Positions 1 through 8,200 of a DNA stretch of 46,715 bases are shown here, piece after piece. The DNA comes from Anaerobium acetethylicum. Its GTDB lineage: Bacteria; Bacillota; Clostridia; Lachnospirales; Lachnospiraceae. How positions within the stretch are numbered: position 1 is the stretch's first letter; each line of letters opens with the position of its first letter. The stretch spans positions 1 through 46,715 of the forward strand of contig NZ_FMKA01000028.1 of NCBI RefSeq assembly GCF_900096945.1. The letters are read 5' to 3'. The notes beneath the pieces were generated by a model. It was not told the DNA's origin, searched no databases, and saw only the letters and a list, made by a program, of their open reading frames with translations. The position numbers and the translations under genes are program-made.

Positions 1-76
1 TACCTCTATTTTACCACTTGCGGAGAGAAAATTTATATAAATGAAGCAATAAAACCCAGTAAAATCAATGGGTTGC

Positions 77-93
77 GGCGTTTATCAAACGCC
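77..93. promoter_or_regulatory. Short perfect hairpin upstream of the MscS gene
   Basis: A 7-bp perfect stem (GGCGTTT / AAACGCC, 3-nt loop) lies 30 bases before the mscS start. A weaker AACCCA/TGGGTT pair sits just before it. There is no T-run, so it is not an obvious terminator. It may be a 5'-leader structure or the end of an upstream unit outside the window. Its role is unknown. Confidence 0.3.
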
Positions 94-123
94 TAGGAAC
101 ATTTACAGGTAAGGAGAAACAAA

Positions 124-939
124 ATGAACGACAATATATACTACAGCATTGGGATCGTGGCAGCTGCGCTGGTCCTGAACAGGCTGAACAAGCTTCTGTT
201 CAGAAAGATACTGATGAGACGCAACAGGATCCATTTGAAATTCCTGCGCTCCATCGTATCCGTGACCATCTATGTGCTGGCAACATACGGCTTATTATCC
301 CAGTTCGAGGTGACGCAGAAGCTCACACAGTCGATACTGACCAGTTCGAGCATTATCGTGGCGGTGGTGATTTTTGCTGCCCAGGAGAGCCTGAACGACA
401 TTATAAGCGGGGTGATGCTGTCCTGGAGCAGGCCTTTTGAAATCGGCGAACGCTTGCAGATCGTAAGCCTGAACATTACAGGAACTGTGGAGGACATCAC
501 CGTAAGGCACACGATCATAAGGACCTTCAACCACTCCAAGGTGGTGGTGCCTAATAGCGTGCTGAATAAGCAGGTCATTGAGAAGAACAGCAATTCGGAC
601 AACAGGGCGGGCAATTTCCTGGATGTCACGGTGAGCTTTGAATCTGACCTTGCAAGAGCCATAGAAATTATGGAAGAACTGGTATCCTCCCACGAACTGG
701 TGCTGATTACGGAGGAGACGCCGGTGAAAGTGTTTGTAAGGGATATCTGTGAAAACGGAGTTGCCCTTCGGGTGCAGGTTTGGACCTGCGAGATCGGGGA
801 AAACTTCCAGACCTGCAGCGACCTCAGGAAGAGCCTGCTGGAGGCATTTAGGGAGAATAAAATCGAGATACCATACAGGCATATCAAAATCGTGGAGCAG
901 GGTGGTAAGATGCGGGCGGCTGCAAGCGATAGGGGTTGA
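124..939 (+). CDS. mscS: Small-conductance mechanosensitive channel (MscS family)
   Basis: Membrane channel of 271 residues that would open under membrane tension and release solutes during hypo-osmotic shock. Hydrophobic segments lie near residues 5-20, 44-62 and 70-95. The last is the pore-type helix and leads into the family signature around SRPFEIGERL (about 101-110), followed by the beta domain (TGTVEDITVRHTIIRT, VVVPNSVL) and a C-terminal alpha/beta domain. The length matches the small one-domain MscS type. The ATG start has a good AGGAGA site 5-10 bases upstream. The gene appears monocistronic: a hairpin with a T-run follows at 991. Family assignment is firm; gating properties cannot be read from sequence. 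Confidence 0.93.
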   Translation: MNDNIYYSIGIVAAALVLNRLNKLLFRKILMRRNRIHLKFLRSIVSVTIYVLATYGLLSQFEVTQKLTQSILTSSSIIVAVVIFAAQESLNDIISGVMLSWSRPFEIGERLQIVSLNITGTVEDITVRHTIIRTFNHSKVVVPNSVLNKQVIEKNSNSDNRAGNFLDVTVSFESDLARAIEIMEELVSSHELVLITEETPVKVFVRDICENGVALRVQVWTCEIGENFQTCSDLRKSLLEAFRENKIEIPYRHIKIVEQGGKMRAAASDRG

Positions 940-990
940 TTCTTCGCAGATTTATGTTATCATTAAATAAGATAAAGTAAGACGGCGTTA

Positions 991-1027
991 AAGGGGGCTT
1001 TGGAGTTTGCTGAAGCCTTCTTTTTTT
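991..1027 (+). terminator. Rho-independent terminator after mscS
   Basis: An imperfect stem (AAGGGGGCTT with AAGCCTTCTT, using G-U pairs) closes a short loop and runs directly into seven T residues. It separates mscS from the radical SAM gene. A small ATAGGA/TCCTAT hairpin follows at about 1033-1051; a similar CTCATAGGA string occurs again after the T-run near 5100. Confidence 0.7.
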
Positions 1028-1088
1028 ATCTCATAGGAAGAACTGTCCTATCATAAGAAAAATCCGTCCTGGAGGAGGAGAATTCTAG

Positions 1089-2876
1089 TTGAAGATTTTA
1101 CTGGTTGCAGTGAATGCAAAATACATACATTCCAATCTGGCGGTGTACAGCCTCAGGGCGTATGCGGAAAAATACAGGGACCAGATCGAGATAGCAGAAT
1201 ATACGATTAACCATTATACAGACGACATCCTGCAGGACCTCTACAAGAGGAAGCCGGATGTGGTCGCATTTTCCTGCTATATATGGAACCTCAGCCATGT
1301 CAGGGCTCTGATCGGGGATTTCCACAAGCTGATGCCGGATACCCCTATATGGCTTGGAGGTCCCGAGGTTTCCTACGATGCAGAGGAGTTCCTGCGGGAA
1401 TTCCCCATGGTCAGGGGAATCATGACCGGGGAAGGTGAAAAGTCCTTCCATAAGCTGGCGCACTACTATGCCGGCAAATCCGCAGTCAGACAGGATGAGG
1501 AAGCTGCCTTTTCAGGAATAGAAGGCATCACCTACAGGGGCAGGAATGGAAATATCATCGTAAATCATGCCTGCAGCGTAATGGATATGAGCGGCATTCC
1601 CTTTGCCTATGAGGATATGGCGGATTTTAAAAACAAGATCATCTATTACGAGTCGAGCCGGGGGTGTCCGTTTTCCTGCAGCTACTGCCTGTCCTCCATC
1701 GACAAGAAGCTGCGGTTCAGGGATACAGAACTTGTAAAAAAGGAGCTGGGATTCTTCCTTGATGAAAAGGTGCCCCAGGTGAAGTTCGTGGACAGGACAT
1801 TCAACTGCAGCCACGGACATGCCATGGAAATCTGGAGATTTCTGAAGGAGAATGACAACGGAATCACAAACTTTCATTTCGAGATCGCGGCGGATCTGCT
1901 GAATGAAGAGGAGATGGATCTGATCAGAACCATGAGGCCGGGGCTGATACAGCTGGAAATCGGAGTCCAGTCGACAAATCCTCGAACGATTCAGGAAATC
2001 GACAGGACCATGGATTTTGCAACCCTGTCCAGGGTCGTAGCAAAGATCCGCAGCGGCGGAAATATCCACCAGCATCTCGACCTGATTGCAGGACTTCCTT
2101 ATGAAGGGTACGAAAGCTTTTCCTCTTCTTTCAATGACGTCTATGCATTGAAGCCAGACCAGCTGCAGCTGGGATTCCTGAAGGTCCTGAAGGGCTCGAA
2201 GATGCACCGCAACGCAGGCAGCTACGGCATCGTGTATAAGAGCAGCCCACCCTATGAGGTGCTGTATACAAAGTGGCTTTCTTATGACGAAGTGCTGAAG
2301 CTAAAGGGGGTCGAGGAAATGGTCGAGCTGTTCTACAACAGCGCCCAGTTTACTGCTTCCATAAGGCAGCTGGAGACGCTTTTTGAAACACCGTTTGAAC
2401 TCTACACCAGGCTCTGGGAGTTCTATCAGGACAGAGGATACAGCGTGGCAGGTCCCTCGAGAATGGGCCGTTATGATATCCTCCTGGAATTCGCGAAGGA
2501 AAATGCCCCGGAAAATGAGGGCATGTACAAAGACCTTCTGCTTTTTGACCTGTATGCCCGCGAAAATCTCAAGAGCAGACCGTCCTGGGCAAAGGATGCA
2601 GAAGCCCTGAAGGAACACAAGGAGCGGATTCGTGCATTCTATATGGAAGAGGAGAAAACGCCTGTCTATCTGAAGGGGTATGAGGGGTACCAGTATAAGC
2701 AGCTGTCCAAGATGACCCATATTGAGGTGTTTGAATGGAACGCAGCAAAAGGAGCCCCCCTGGCCGGCGAAGACAGAGGATCATACATGGTCCTTTTCGA
2801 CTACAGGAACAGGAATCCGCTGACTAAGGATGCGGCTGTGTATGTGGTAGAGCAGGGAGAAGGAGGCGGCCGATGA
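1089..2876 (+). CDS. B12-binding radical SAM protein (DUF4080-type)
   Basis: Protein of 595 residues with three visible parts: an N-terminal cobalamin-binding-like Rossmann domain (about 1-130, opening with MKILLVAVNAKYIH), a radical SAM core carrying C193-x3-C197-x2-C200 for the [4Fe-4S] cluster, and a C-terminal region of the DUF4080 kind. The start is TTG, chosen because a strong GGAGGAGGAG site lies 8 bases upstream and the family N-terminus begins exactly there. The stop overlaps the ATG of the endonuclease III gene (ATGA), so the two are translationally coupled. The substrate is not known for this family. The class usually performs methyl transfer or rearrangement chemistry, but no reaction can be assigned here. 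Confidence 0.88.
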   Translation: MKILLVAVNAKYIHSNLAVYSLRAYAEKYRDQIEIAEYTINHYTDDILQDLYKRKPDVVAFSCYIWNLSHVRALIGDFHKLMPDTPIWLGGPEVSYDAEEFLREFPMVRGIMTGEGEKSFHKLAHYYAGKSAVRQDEEAAFSGIEGITYRGRNGNIIVNHACSVMDMSGIPFAYEDMADFKNKIIYYESSRGCPFSCSYCLSSIDKKLRFRDTELVKKELGFFLDEKVPQVKFVDRTFNCSHGHAMEIWRFLKENDNGITNFHFEIAADLLNEEEMDLIRTMRPGLIQLEIGVQSTNPRTIQEIDRTMDFATLSRVVAKIRSGGNIHQHLDLIAGLPYEGYESFSSSFNDVYALKPDQLQLGFLKVLKGSKMHRNAGSYGIVYKSSPPYEVLYTKWLSYDEVLKLKGVEEMVELFYNSAQFTASIRQLETLFETPFELYTRLWEFYQDRGYSVAGPSRMGRYDILLEFAKENAPENEGMYKDLLLFDLYARENLKSRPSWAKDAEALKEHKERIRAFYMEEEKTPVYLKGYEGYQYKQLSKMTHIEVFEWNAAKGAPLAGEDRGSYMVLFDYRNRNPLTKDAAVYVVEQGEGGGR

Positions 2877-3541
2877 CAAAGAGGACGAAAGAAATACTGG
2901 AACTTCTGGATAAAAAGTATTCAACGGAATATAAATGCTATCTCCATCATGAGACGCCGTGGCAGCTTTTGATCGCTACCATCCTGAGCGCCCAGTGCAC
3001 AGATGCCAGAGTCAATATCGTTACGGAGAAGCTGTTCAAAAAGTATACGTCCCTGCAGGATTTCGCAGATGCGGACCTGGTGGAGCTTGAGCAGGACATC
3101 AGGTCGACTGGCTTCTACAGGAATAAGGCAAGGAACATCAAAGCCTGTGCCGGAGCAATCATGGAAAAGCACGGCGGGGAGGTTCCCCGGGATATAGAGG
3201 AGCTTACGGCACTGCCGGGAGTCGGCAGAAAGACTGCCAATGTCATCAGGGGAAATATTTTTCACGAGCCCAGCATTGTGGTGGATACCCATGTAAAGCG
3301 CATTTCGAAAAGGCTTGGATTCACAGTTTCCGAGGACCCGGAAAAGATCGAGTACGACCTTATGAAAGTGCTTCCGGAGGATCACTGGATCCTCTACAAC
3401 ATACAGATCATAACCTTTGGAAGGGAAATATGCACCGCAAGGAATCCGGGGTGCGAGGAATGCTTTTTACAGGATTACTGCCTTGAATATGGGGCGCAAA
3501 AAAAGAAGAAGAGAAAAACAGCTGACAAACCGGGCAAATAG
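2873..3541 (+). CDS. nth: Endonuclease III (DNA glycosylase / AP lyase)
   Basis: Base-excision repair enzyme that removes oxidised pyrimidines and nicks the abasic site. At 222 residues it is typical in length. The helix-hairpin-helix motif LPGVGRK ends at the catalytic lysine K120, and the catalytic aspartate is D138 in VVDTHV, the same numbering as the E. coli enzyme. The C-terminal [4Fe-4S] cluster ligands C187-x6-C194-x2-C197-x5-C203 are complete. A lysine-rich tail follows. The ATG overlaps the stop of the radical SAM gene and has a GGAGAAGGAGG site inside that gene, so the pair form an operon with the exonuclease gene 24 bases downstream. Confidence 0.97.
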   Translation: MTKRTKEILELLDKKYSTEYKCYLHHETPWQLLIATILSAQCTDARVNIVTEKLFKKYTSLQDFADADLVELEQDIRSTGFYRNKARNIKACAGAIMEKHGGEVPRDIEELTALPGVGRKTANVIRGNIFHEPSIVVDTHVKRISKRLGFTVSEDPEKIEYDLMKVLPEDHWILYNIQIITFGREICTARNPGCEECFLQDYCLEYGAQKKKKRKTADKPGK

Positions 3542-3565
3542 GATTCCCGGAAAGAAAGAGAAAAG

Positions 3566-4294
3566 ATGGAAATATTGAATTCATACGTAGCGTTCGATCT
3601 GGAGACCACGGGGCTGAATCCCAAATCTGACAGAATCATAGAGATCGGCGCCGTAAAAATAGTGGACGGAAAGCCGGCAGAAATCTTTGAGACCCTGGTC
3701 AACCCGGGGATGAGGATTTCTGGAAGGATAACGGAAATCACAGGAATAGACAATGAAATGGCGGCAAAGGGGAAAAAAACCGAAGAGGCGGTGAAGGAAT
3801 TTATCGATTTCTGCGGCGACCATGTGCTGCTTGGCCACAACCTGATGTTCGACTACAGCTTTATGAAGAGAAGCGCCGTAAACAGCGGAATGAGCTTTGA
3901 GAAAACGGGGATCGACACTCTGAAGATTGCGAGAAAGACCCTTCCGGATCTGGAAAGCAGGACCCTCGGATATCTGAGCAGCTACTTCAGGCTGAGCCAT
4001 GAGAACAAGCACAGGGCCTACAGCGATGCTCTGGCAACAGCCCTGCTTTATCAGAGGCTGGCAGAAGATTTCTGGGAAGAGGAAAAAGAAATATTCCGTC
4101 CCCAGCCGCTGATCTATCCGGTGAAGAGGGAAGGCCCGATTACAAAAAGGCAAAAAGCATACTTGAATGATTTGATGAAATATCATAAAATAGACATAAC
4201 TGTCGGGATTGACACCCTGACAAAGAATGAAGCTTCAAGACTGATCGATAAGATCCTCTTCAATAACGGAAAAATCCCTACGGGCCAGATATAA
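3566..4294 (+). CDS. DEDDh 3'-5' exonuclease (DnaQ/PolC epsilon-like)
   Basis: Exonuclease of 242 residues with the full DEDDh active site: D11 and E13 in FDLETTG, D96 in HNLMFDYSF, and H149 with D154 in HRAYSDA. The N-terminal exonuclease domain covers about 1-170. A short C-terminal module (TKRQKAYLNDL ... NEASRLIDKIL) resembles the small helical tail seen on some clostridial exonucleases. It is the last gene of a probable repair operon with nth. Such stand-alone domains can proofread or trim DNA or RNA ends; the natural substrate is unknown. The next gene is convergent and begins only four bases beyond its stop. Confidence 0.88.
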   Translation: MEILNSYVAFDLETTGLNPKSDRIIEIGAVKIVDGKPAEIFETLVNPGMRISGRITEITGIDNEMAAKGKKTEEAVKEFIDFCGDHVLLGHNLMFDYSFMKRSAVNSGMSFEKTGIDTLKIARKTLPDLESRTLGYLSSYFRLSHENKHRAYSDALATALLYQRLAEDFWEEEKEIFRPQPLIYPVKREGPITKRQKAYLNDLMKYHKIDITVGIDTLTKNEASRLIDKILFNNGKIPTGQI

Positions 4295-4298
4295 GGCC

Positions 4299-4907
4299 CT
4301 ATTCCCCCAGGGATTCCGAAAGGATCCGCAGGATCGTCGGTTTCATAAGGGAGTCAAGCGTTTCGGCATCTGCCATCAGACGGCGTATTTTTTCGGGCTG
4401 TCCCTGCATGCTGTAAAGTTTCGCAAGGAGGGCATAATGCCCGCTGATATCGGTGCGGCATCGGACTCCGAACTCCAGTACGGAAACAGCTTCTTCTGTT
4501 AACGAAAGTTCATCAAGGCGAACCCCCCAGCGATACAGTAGCCTGGCAAGGCTGGTGAAATTCTGGTCATAGGAGATCAGGGTGTTCAGGTTGGCAGTTC
4601 CATATTCCAGCTTCAGTTCTGTATTGGAAATGCCCGTAAGATTTACAATCTGCTTTTCGGCCAGCTCCAAAATGCCGGCCTGGCAGGCAAGCAGCTCGTT
4701 GTCTTCGGTTTCAGGAAAAGGCAGGGAATGAAGGGGAATTTCAATGTAGTCCAGAGAGTCCAGAGATTTTTTTGCGGCCCTGTTGGCGCGGGACTCCCGG
4801 TTCCAAAAAGTTTCGCTTTCTTTTTCCATGTTTCTGGAAGCCCGCTTCAGGGCGAAGGAAAACCACAGGACTAAAAGGACGATAGATGTAAACCAAGGCA
4901 GCTTCAT
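4299..4907 (-). CDS. Conserved hypothetical membrane-anchored protein with TPR-like helices
   Basis: Unrecognised function, 202 residues. One N-terminal hydrophobic segment (residues about 4-20) is followed by a charged stretch (ESETFWNRESRANRAAKKSLDSL split around residue 40) and then regularly spaced amphipathic helices reminiscent of tetratricopeptide repeats (for example HYALLAKLYSMQGQPEKI near 155-175). This suggests a protein tethered to the inner leaflet with a helical scaffold inside the cell. A GAAAGGA site precedes the start. It is divergent from the 35-residue membrane protein at 4946, with only 38 bases between them, so they probably share a promoter region. It converges closely on the exonuclease gene. 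Confidence 0.7.
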   Translation of the reverse strand: MKLPWFTSIVLLVLWFSFALKRASRNMEKESETFWNRESRANRAAKKSLDSLDYIEIPLHSLPFPETEDNELLACQAGILELAEKQIVNLTGISNTELKLEYGTANLNTLISYDQNFTSLARLLYRWGVRLDELSLTEEAVSVLEFGVRCRTDISGHYALLAKLYSMQGQPEKIRRLMADAETLDSLMKPTILRILSESLGE

Positions 4908-4945
4908 AAATAGATAAGTTCCTTTCTAAAAAAAGAGGTGATAAA

Positions 4946-5053
4946 ATGTTTAATTTCAATAATTCAAAATCAAGAAAAATGGTCTCGACGGTAATCATTG
5001 TCATGCTGGTGATTTCGATGGTGCTTTCTGTTGTACTTCCGTTTTTTTCCTAA
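4946..5053 (+). CDS. 35-residue single-pass membrane protein (Prli42/DUF4044-like)
   Basis: A short open frame that standard cut-offs miss. It has an ATG, a good AGAGGTG ribosome site six bases upstream and a TAA stop. The product has a basic, asparagine-rich N-terminus (MFNFNNSKSRK) followed by a hydrophobic helix (about residues 13-33, rich in V, I, L and M) ending in PFFS. This layout matches the tiny Firmicutes membrane proteins such as Prli42 (stressosome-associated) and DUF4044. A membrane location is clear from composition; membership of a particular family is an inference from shape rather than from diagnostic residues. It faces the membrane-anchored protein at 4299-4907. Confidence 0.6.
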   Translation: MFNFNNSKSRKMVSTVIIVMLVISMVLSVVLPFFS

Positions 5054-5096
5054 TCCGGGGATCAGGCGGAAAGGGCATGCAGGATTCGGTTTTTTT
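5050..5096 (+). terminator. Possible terminator after the 35-residue gene
   Basis: CC-AATCC at 5049-5057 can pair with GGATT-GG at about 5081-5089, directly before seven T residues. The loop is long and one pair is mismatched, so this is a modest prediction. It would end transcription of the small membrane protein before the VanW promoter. Confidence 0.4.
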
Positions 5097-5113
5097 GTCT
5101 CATAGGAAAGTTC

Positions 5114-5172
5114 GTCCCATGAAATAAAAACGCATAAAAGAACTTCGCAGGACAACGGCTCTGGACAGTTAC
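5114..5172 (+). repeat. Diverged copy of the intergenic hairpin repeat
   Basis: GCATAAAAG, then TTCGCAGGACA and CTGGACAGTTAC, follow the same order as in the two better copies at 6995-7058 and 8201-8265. An outer GTCC/GGAC pair closes the hairpin. It lies in the gap before the vanW-type gene, in the same orientation as the flanking genes. Confidence 0.5.
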
Positions 5173-5226
5173 ACATAATATACAGAAACCAGGGGACAAT
5201 GTCAAATATATTAGTGCTAATTTGTA

Positions 5227-5254
5227 TTGAAAATGATGTTGAGTATGATAAAAT
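5227..5254 (+). promoter_or_regulatory. Sigma-A type promoter for the VanW gene
   Basis: TTGAAA (5227-5232) and TAAAAT (5249-5254) are separated by 16 bases. This places transcription start about 25 bases before the AAAGGAGT ribosome site. The promoter lies inside the frame that would extend the coding sequence upstream, which argues for the start at 5286. Confidence 0.6.
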
Positions 5255-5285
5255 ATTCGTAACGAATAAAAAAGGAGTAAATAAA

Positions 5286-6908
5286 ATGAAAATTAGGGAA
5301 AGATTGCTATCTGTAGTGATTTTATTAATGGTCATCATGACATTTGGAACTACCGCATATGCAACCGGGGCTGAGAAGGAAGACACAATTGAAGCAACGA
5401 CCGAAAAAACAGACAATGACACTGAAAACACCATCAGCAAGGGCGTTTTTGTAGGGGATATAGAGATATCCGGAATGACTACGGAAGAGGCGGCGGCAGC
5501 AGTCGATGCCTATATAGCTGATTTGAACAATAAAACGCTGACATTTGACGTAAATGGAAATGAAGTCAAGGCGGCAGTAAGCGAACTGGGGCTCACCTGG
5601 GAAAACAGAGGAATCATCGATGAAGCTTCGGAGCTTGGAAAGACCGGAAACATCGTGAAGCGATATAAGGACCTGAAGGATCTGGAAAAAGAGCCTCATA
5701 AATACGAGGCCGAACTGAAGGCAGATACAGAGCTTATAAAGACTATGGTCGAAGAGAAATGTACAAAATACAATGTGGAAGCAGTCGATGGAACCCTTAA
5801 GAAAAACGGCGGCGAATTCAGCTTTGTTGCGGGCACTCAGGGCGTCGAGGTAAACGTGGAGAAATCAGTTGAAGGAATTGCAGCATTTCTCCTGGGCTCC
5901 TGGAATAAGCAGGATGCTTCCTGCGAGCTGGCAATCGATACGGTTGCACCTAAGGGAACAGCAGAGGAACTGAGCAAGGTAAAGGATGTCCTTGGAACCT
6001 TTACGACAAGCTACGGAAGTTCGGGAGCGGACAGATCAGGCAATGTTGCGACGGGAGCTAAGCATATCAACGGAACAGTGGTGTATCCGGGAGAAACGTT
6101 TTCTGTTTATGAGGCGGTAAGTCCTTTCACGGCTGCAAACGGATACTTCGTGGCAGGTGCATACCTGAACGGCATGGTCGTGGACAGCGTTGGAGGCGGT
6201 ATCTGCCAGGTTTCGACAACCCTCTACAATGCAGTCCTGAGAGCAGAGCTGGAAGTAGTTGAAAGGTCAAACCACTCCATGATCGTAACCTATGTGGATC
6301 CAGCGGCAGATGCGGCAATTGCCGGTACTTACAAGGATTTCAAATTCAAAAATAACAGCGATGCTCCAGTGTATATCGAAAGCTACACAGGCGGAAAGAA
6401 GGTCACATTCAATATTTACGGCCAGGAAACAAGGTCAGCAGGACGCAAAGTCGAATTCAGAAGCGAGACACTCAGCACGACTGAACCGCCGGCGGATGTG
6501 GTGACTGCAGATCCATCCCTTTCCCTCGGAACGGTGAAAGTGACCCAGTCCTCTCATAGAGGATACGTTGCAAAGCTTTACAAAATCGTGTATGAAAACG
6601 GCGTGCAGGTAAGCAAGGAAGAAGTCAACAAAAGTACATACAAGGCGGCGCCTAAGTATGTAAGCGTCGGAACAGCAGGAGCATCTGCAGAGGCGGCAGC
6701 CACTATAGCAGCTCAGGCGGCGGCAGGAGATACGGCGGGAGCAAAGGCGACCGCACAGGCGGCGGCGGCACAGAATGCGGCGGCGGAAGCGGCAGCAGCT
6801 GCTGCGGCACAGCAGCAAGTGACTGATCCGACAGTAAATACGCCTCCTGCAACGACAGATCCGGGAACAACGACAGATCCGGTTCCGGAAACTCCGGCAG
6901 CACAGTAA
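5286..6908 (+). CDS. Secreted VanW-domain protein with peptidoglycan-binding-like region and Ala-rich tail
   Basis: Secreted cell-envelope protein of 540 residues. A signal peptide (about 1-26, ending near TAYATG) is followed by an acidic spacer, one or two YoaR-type putative peptidoglycan-binding modules (about 45-220), and a VanW domain with the hallmark GGGICQVSTTLYNA and ERSNHSM motifs. The C-terminal 85 residues are alanine-rich low complexity (AAQAAAGDTAG, QNAAAEAAAAAAAQ) passing into a Thr/Pro tail (TTDPGTTTDP) typical of wall-spanning linkers. The ATG at 5286 is preferred over upstream starts because of the AAAGGAG site, the promoter position and the signal peptide. The biochemical role of VanW is unsettled despite its name; this is not evidence for vancomycin resistance. 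Confidence 0.87.
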   Translation: MKIRERLLSVVILLMVIMTFGTTAYATGAEKEDTIEATTEKTDNDTENTISKGVFVGDIEISGMTTEEAAAAVDAYIADLNNKTLTFDVNGNEVKAAVSELGLTWENRGIIDEASELGKTGNIVKRYKDLKDLEKEPHKYEAELKADTELIKTMVEEKCTKYNVEAVDGTLKKNGGEFSFVAGTQGVEVNVEKSVEGIAAFLLGSWNKQDASCELAIDTVAPKGTAEELSKVKDVLGTFTTSYGSSGADRSGNVATGAKHINGTVVYPGETFSVYEAVSPFTAANGYFVAGAYLNGMVVDSVGGGICQVSTTLYNAVLRAELEVVERSNHSMIVTYVDPAADAAIAGTYKDFKFKNNSDAPVYIESYTGGKKVTFNIYGQETRSAGRKVEFRSETLSTTEPPADVVTADPSLSLGTVKVTQSSHRGYVAKLYKIVYENGVQVSKEEVNKSTYKAAPKYVSVGTAGASAEAAATIAAQAAAGDTAGAKATAQAAAAQNAAAEAAAAAAAQQQVTDPTVNTPPATTDPGTTTDPVPETPAAQ

Positions 6909-6916
6909 AGGCTGGC

Positions 6917-7112
6917 GTAACTATTCAGGACTACATCCTTCATAGTCACAGATGATGCACACAAATTGCATAGTCAGCAATTTGGCGCATGCATGTCTCG
7001 GGTTTTTATGCAAAATCAGCATAAAAAACCTCGCGGGACAGGGGTTCTGAACAGTTACAGGCTGGCAACTGTTCAGAAGACCTGTGACTATGAAGGTCAT
7101 GGGCCTGAATAG
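6917..7112. repeat. Nested-hairpin repeat element (MITE-like)
   Basis: Imperfect outer inverted arms (6917-6951 and 7082-7112; GTAACTATTCAGGAC...CATAGTCACAG and its complement) enclose two internal hairpins: GTCTCGGGTTTTTATGC / GCATAAAAAACC... (6995-7039) and TTCTGAACAGTT / AACTGTTCAGAA (7045-7078). The 6995-7058 part recurs almost unchanged at 8201-8265 and in diverged form at 5114-5172. The outer arm recurs at 12745-12777. It fills most of the gap between the vanW-type gene and the AIR synthase gene. There is no open frame of note. Confidence 0.65.
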
Positions 7113-7162
7113 CGGCAAAAGCTGATACAAAATAGAAGAGACATAGAAAGGCTGATAAGGAA

Positions 7163-8158
7163 ATGAAAGTAGGAAAAGTATCCGAAGCGGTTTTAAAGCG
7201 TTCCGTACTGAAACAGGTTAAGAATAAAAGAAAAGAGGTACTTCTCGGAGCTGGCGTCGGTGAAGACTGTGCAATCGTGAAGCTCGAACCGGGAGAAGTC
7301 CTTGCTTTTTCAACGGACCCGATTACCGGAACGGTGAAGGATATCGGAAACCTTGCCATACACATCACGGCAAACGACCTTGCAACCACCGGAGCGGAGC
7401 CGATCGGCGTGATGCTCACAATCCTGCTTCCTGAATCAGTATTCGAATCAGAACTGAAGGAAATGATGCAGCAGATAGAAAAGACCTGCACCGAACTGAA
7501 CATACAGGTAATCGGAGGACATACGGAGGTAACGCCCGCAGTCAACCAGCCTGTCATAACGGTATCGGGGGTCGGCAAGGTAAAAGAGGGCGCACTGGTC
7601 ACCACGGCCGGGGCAAGAGCCGGGCAGGACATCGTAGTTTCAAAATGGCTTGGCATAGAAGGCACCTCCATAATCGCAAAGGAAAAAGAAGAAGAGCTTC
7701 TGAAAAAACTGCCGGAAGCACTCGTTGAAACGGCAAAATCCTTCGACCAGTACATATCTGTGGTGAAGGAGGCCGGCATAGCTGTCAAGGCAGGCGTATC
7801 GGCCATGCATGATGTTACGGAAGGCGGAATCTTCGGAGCCCTCTGGGAAATGGCGGAAGCATCAGGCATCGGACTTGAAATAGATCTGAAAAAAATACCG
7901 ATCAGACAGGAAACCGTAGAACTCTGCGAATGCTTTGACTTAAACCCGTACTGCCTTATTTCTTCAGGCAGCATGCTGATGGCCATCGACAACGGCTATG
8001 ACCTGGTACGGGCGTTGGAGAAAAAAGGAATCCCGGCAGCCGTAATCGGAAAGGCGACAAAGGGTAAAGACAGAGTCGTCGTGAATGACGATGAGGTGCG
8101 TTATCTGGAGCCGCCGAAAAGCGACGAGATTTATAAGATATATATAAATCGCGATTAA
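7163..8158 (+). CDS. AIR synthase-related protein (HypE/PurM-like)
   Basis: ATP-dependent PurM/HypE-fold enzyme of 331 residues. The N-terminal AIRS domain carries GVGEDCA (residues about 31-37), FSTDPITG and AIHITANDLATTGAEP, and the C-terminal AIRS_C domain carries SAMHDVTEGGIFGALWEMAE. The HypE carboxy-terminal PRIC-type cysteine is absent: the protein ends ...EIYKIYINRD. A classical role in making the cyanide ligand of [NiFe]-hydrogenase is therefore unlikely, and no hyp or hydrogenase genes are in the window. It belongs to the widespread stand-alone archaeal/clostridial HypE-like group whose substrate is unknown. The ATG follows AAGGA closely, with a further GAAAGG upstream. It is flanked by copies of the same hairpin repeat on both sides. 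Confidence 0.82.
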   Translation: MKVGKVSEAVLKRSVLKQVKNKRKEVLLGAGVGEDCAIVKLEPGEVLAFSTDPITGTVKDIGNLAIHITANDLATTGAEPIGVMLTILLPESVFESELKEMMQQIEKTCTELNIQVIGGHTEVTPAVNQPVITVSGVGKVKEGALVTTAGARAGQDIVVSKWLGIEGTSIIAKEKEEELLKKLPEALVETAKSFDQYISVVKEAGIAVKAGVSAMHDVTEGGIFGALWEMAEASGIGLEIDLKKIPIRQETVELCECFDLNPYCLISSGSMLMAIDNGYDLVRALEKKGIPAAVIGKATKGKDRVVVNDDEVRYLEPPKSDEIYKIYINRD

Positions 8159-8200
8159 TCAGCCGTGCCGACTGAATGATTACGATGATGAATATAAAAT

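Noticed and set aside
5199-5285. Longer N-terminus for the VanW protein
   Set aside because: The promoter lies within it, there is no good ribosome site for it, and it would hide the signal peptide.
5286-6908. Vancomycin-resistance determinant
   Set aside because: VanW domains are widespread in clostridial cell-envelope proteins, and no vanHAX or vanRS genes are present.
6435-6964. Several long antisense frames opposite the VanW gene tail
   Set aside because: They are shadows of the GC-rich alanine repeats (GCG/GCA codons); they have no ribosome sites and extreme Arg/Cys or Pro/Leu composition.
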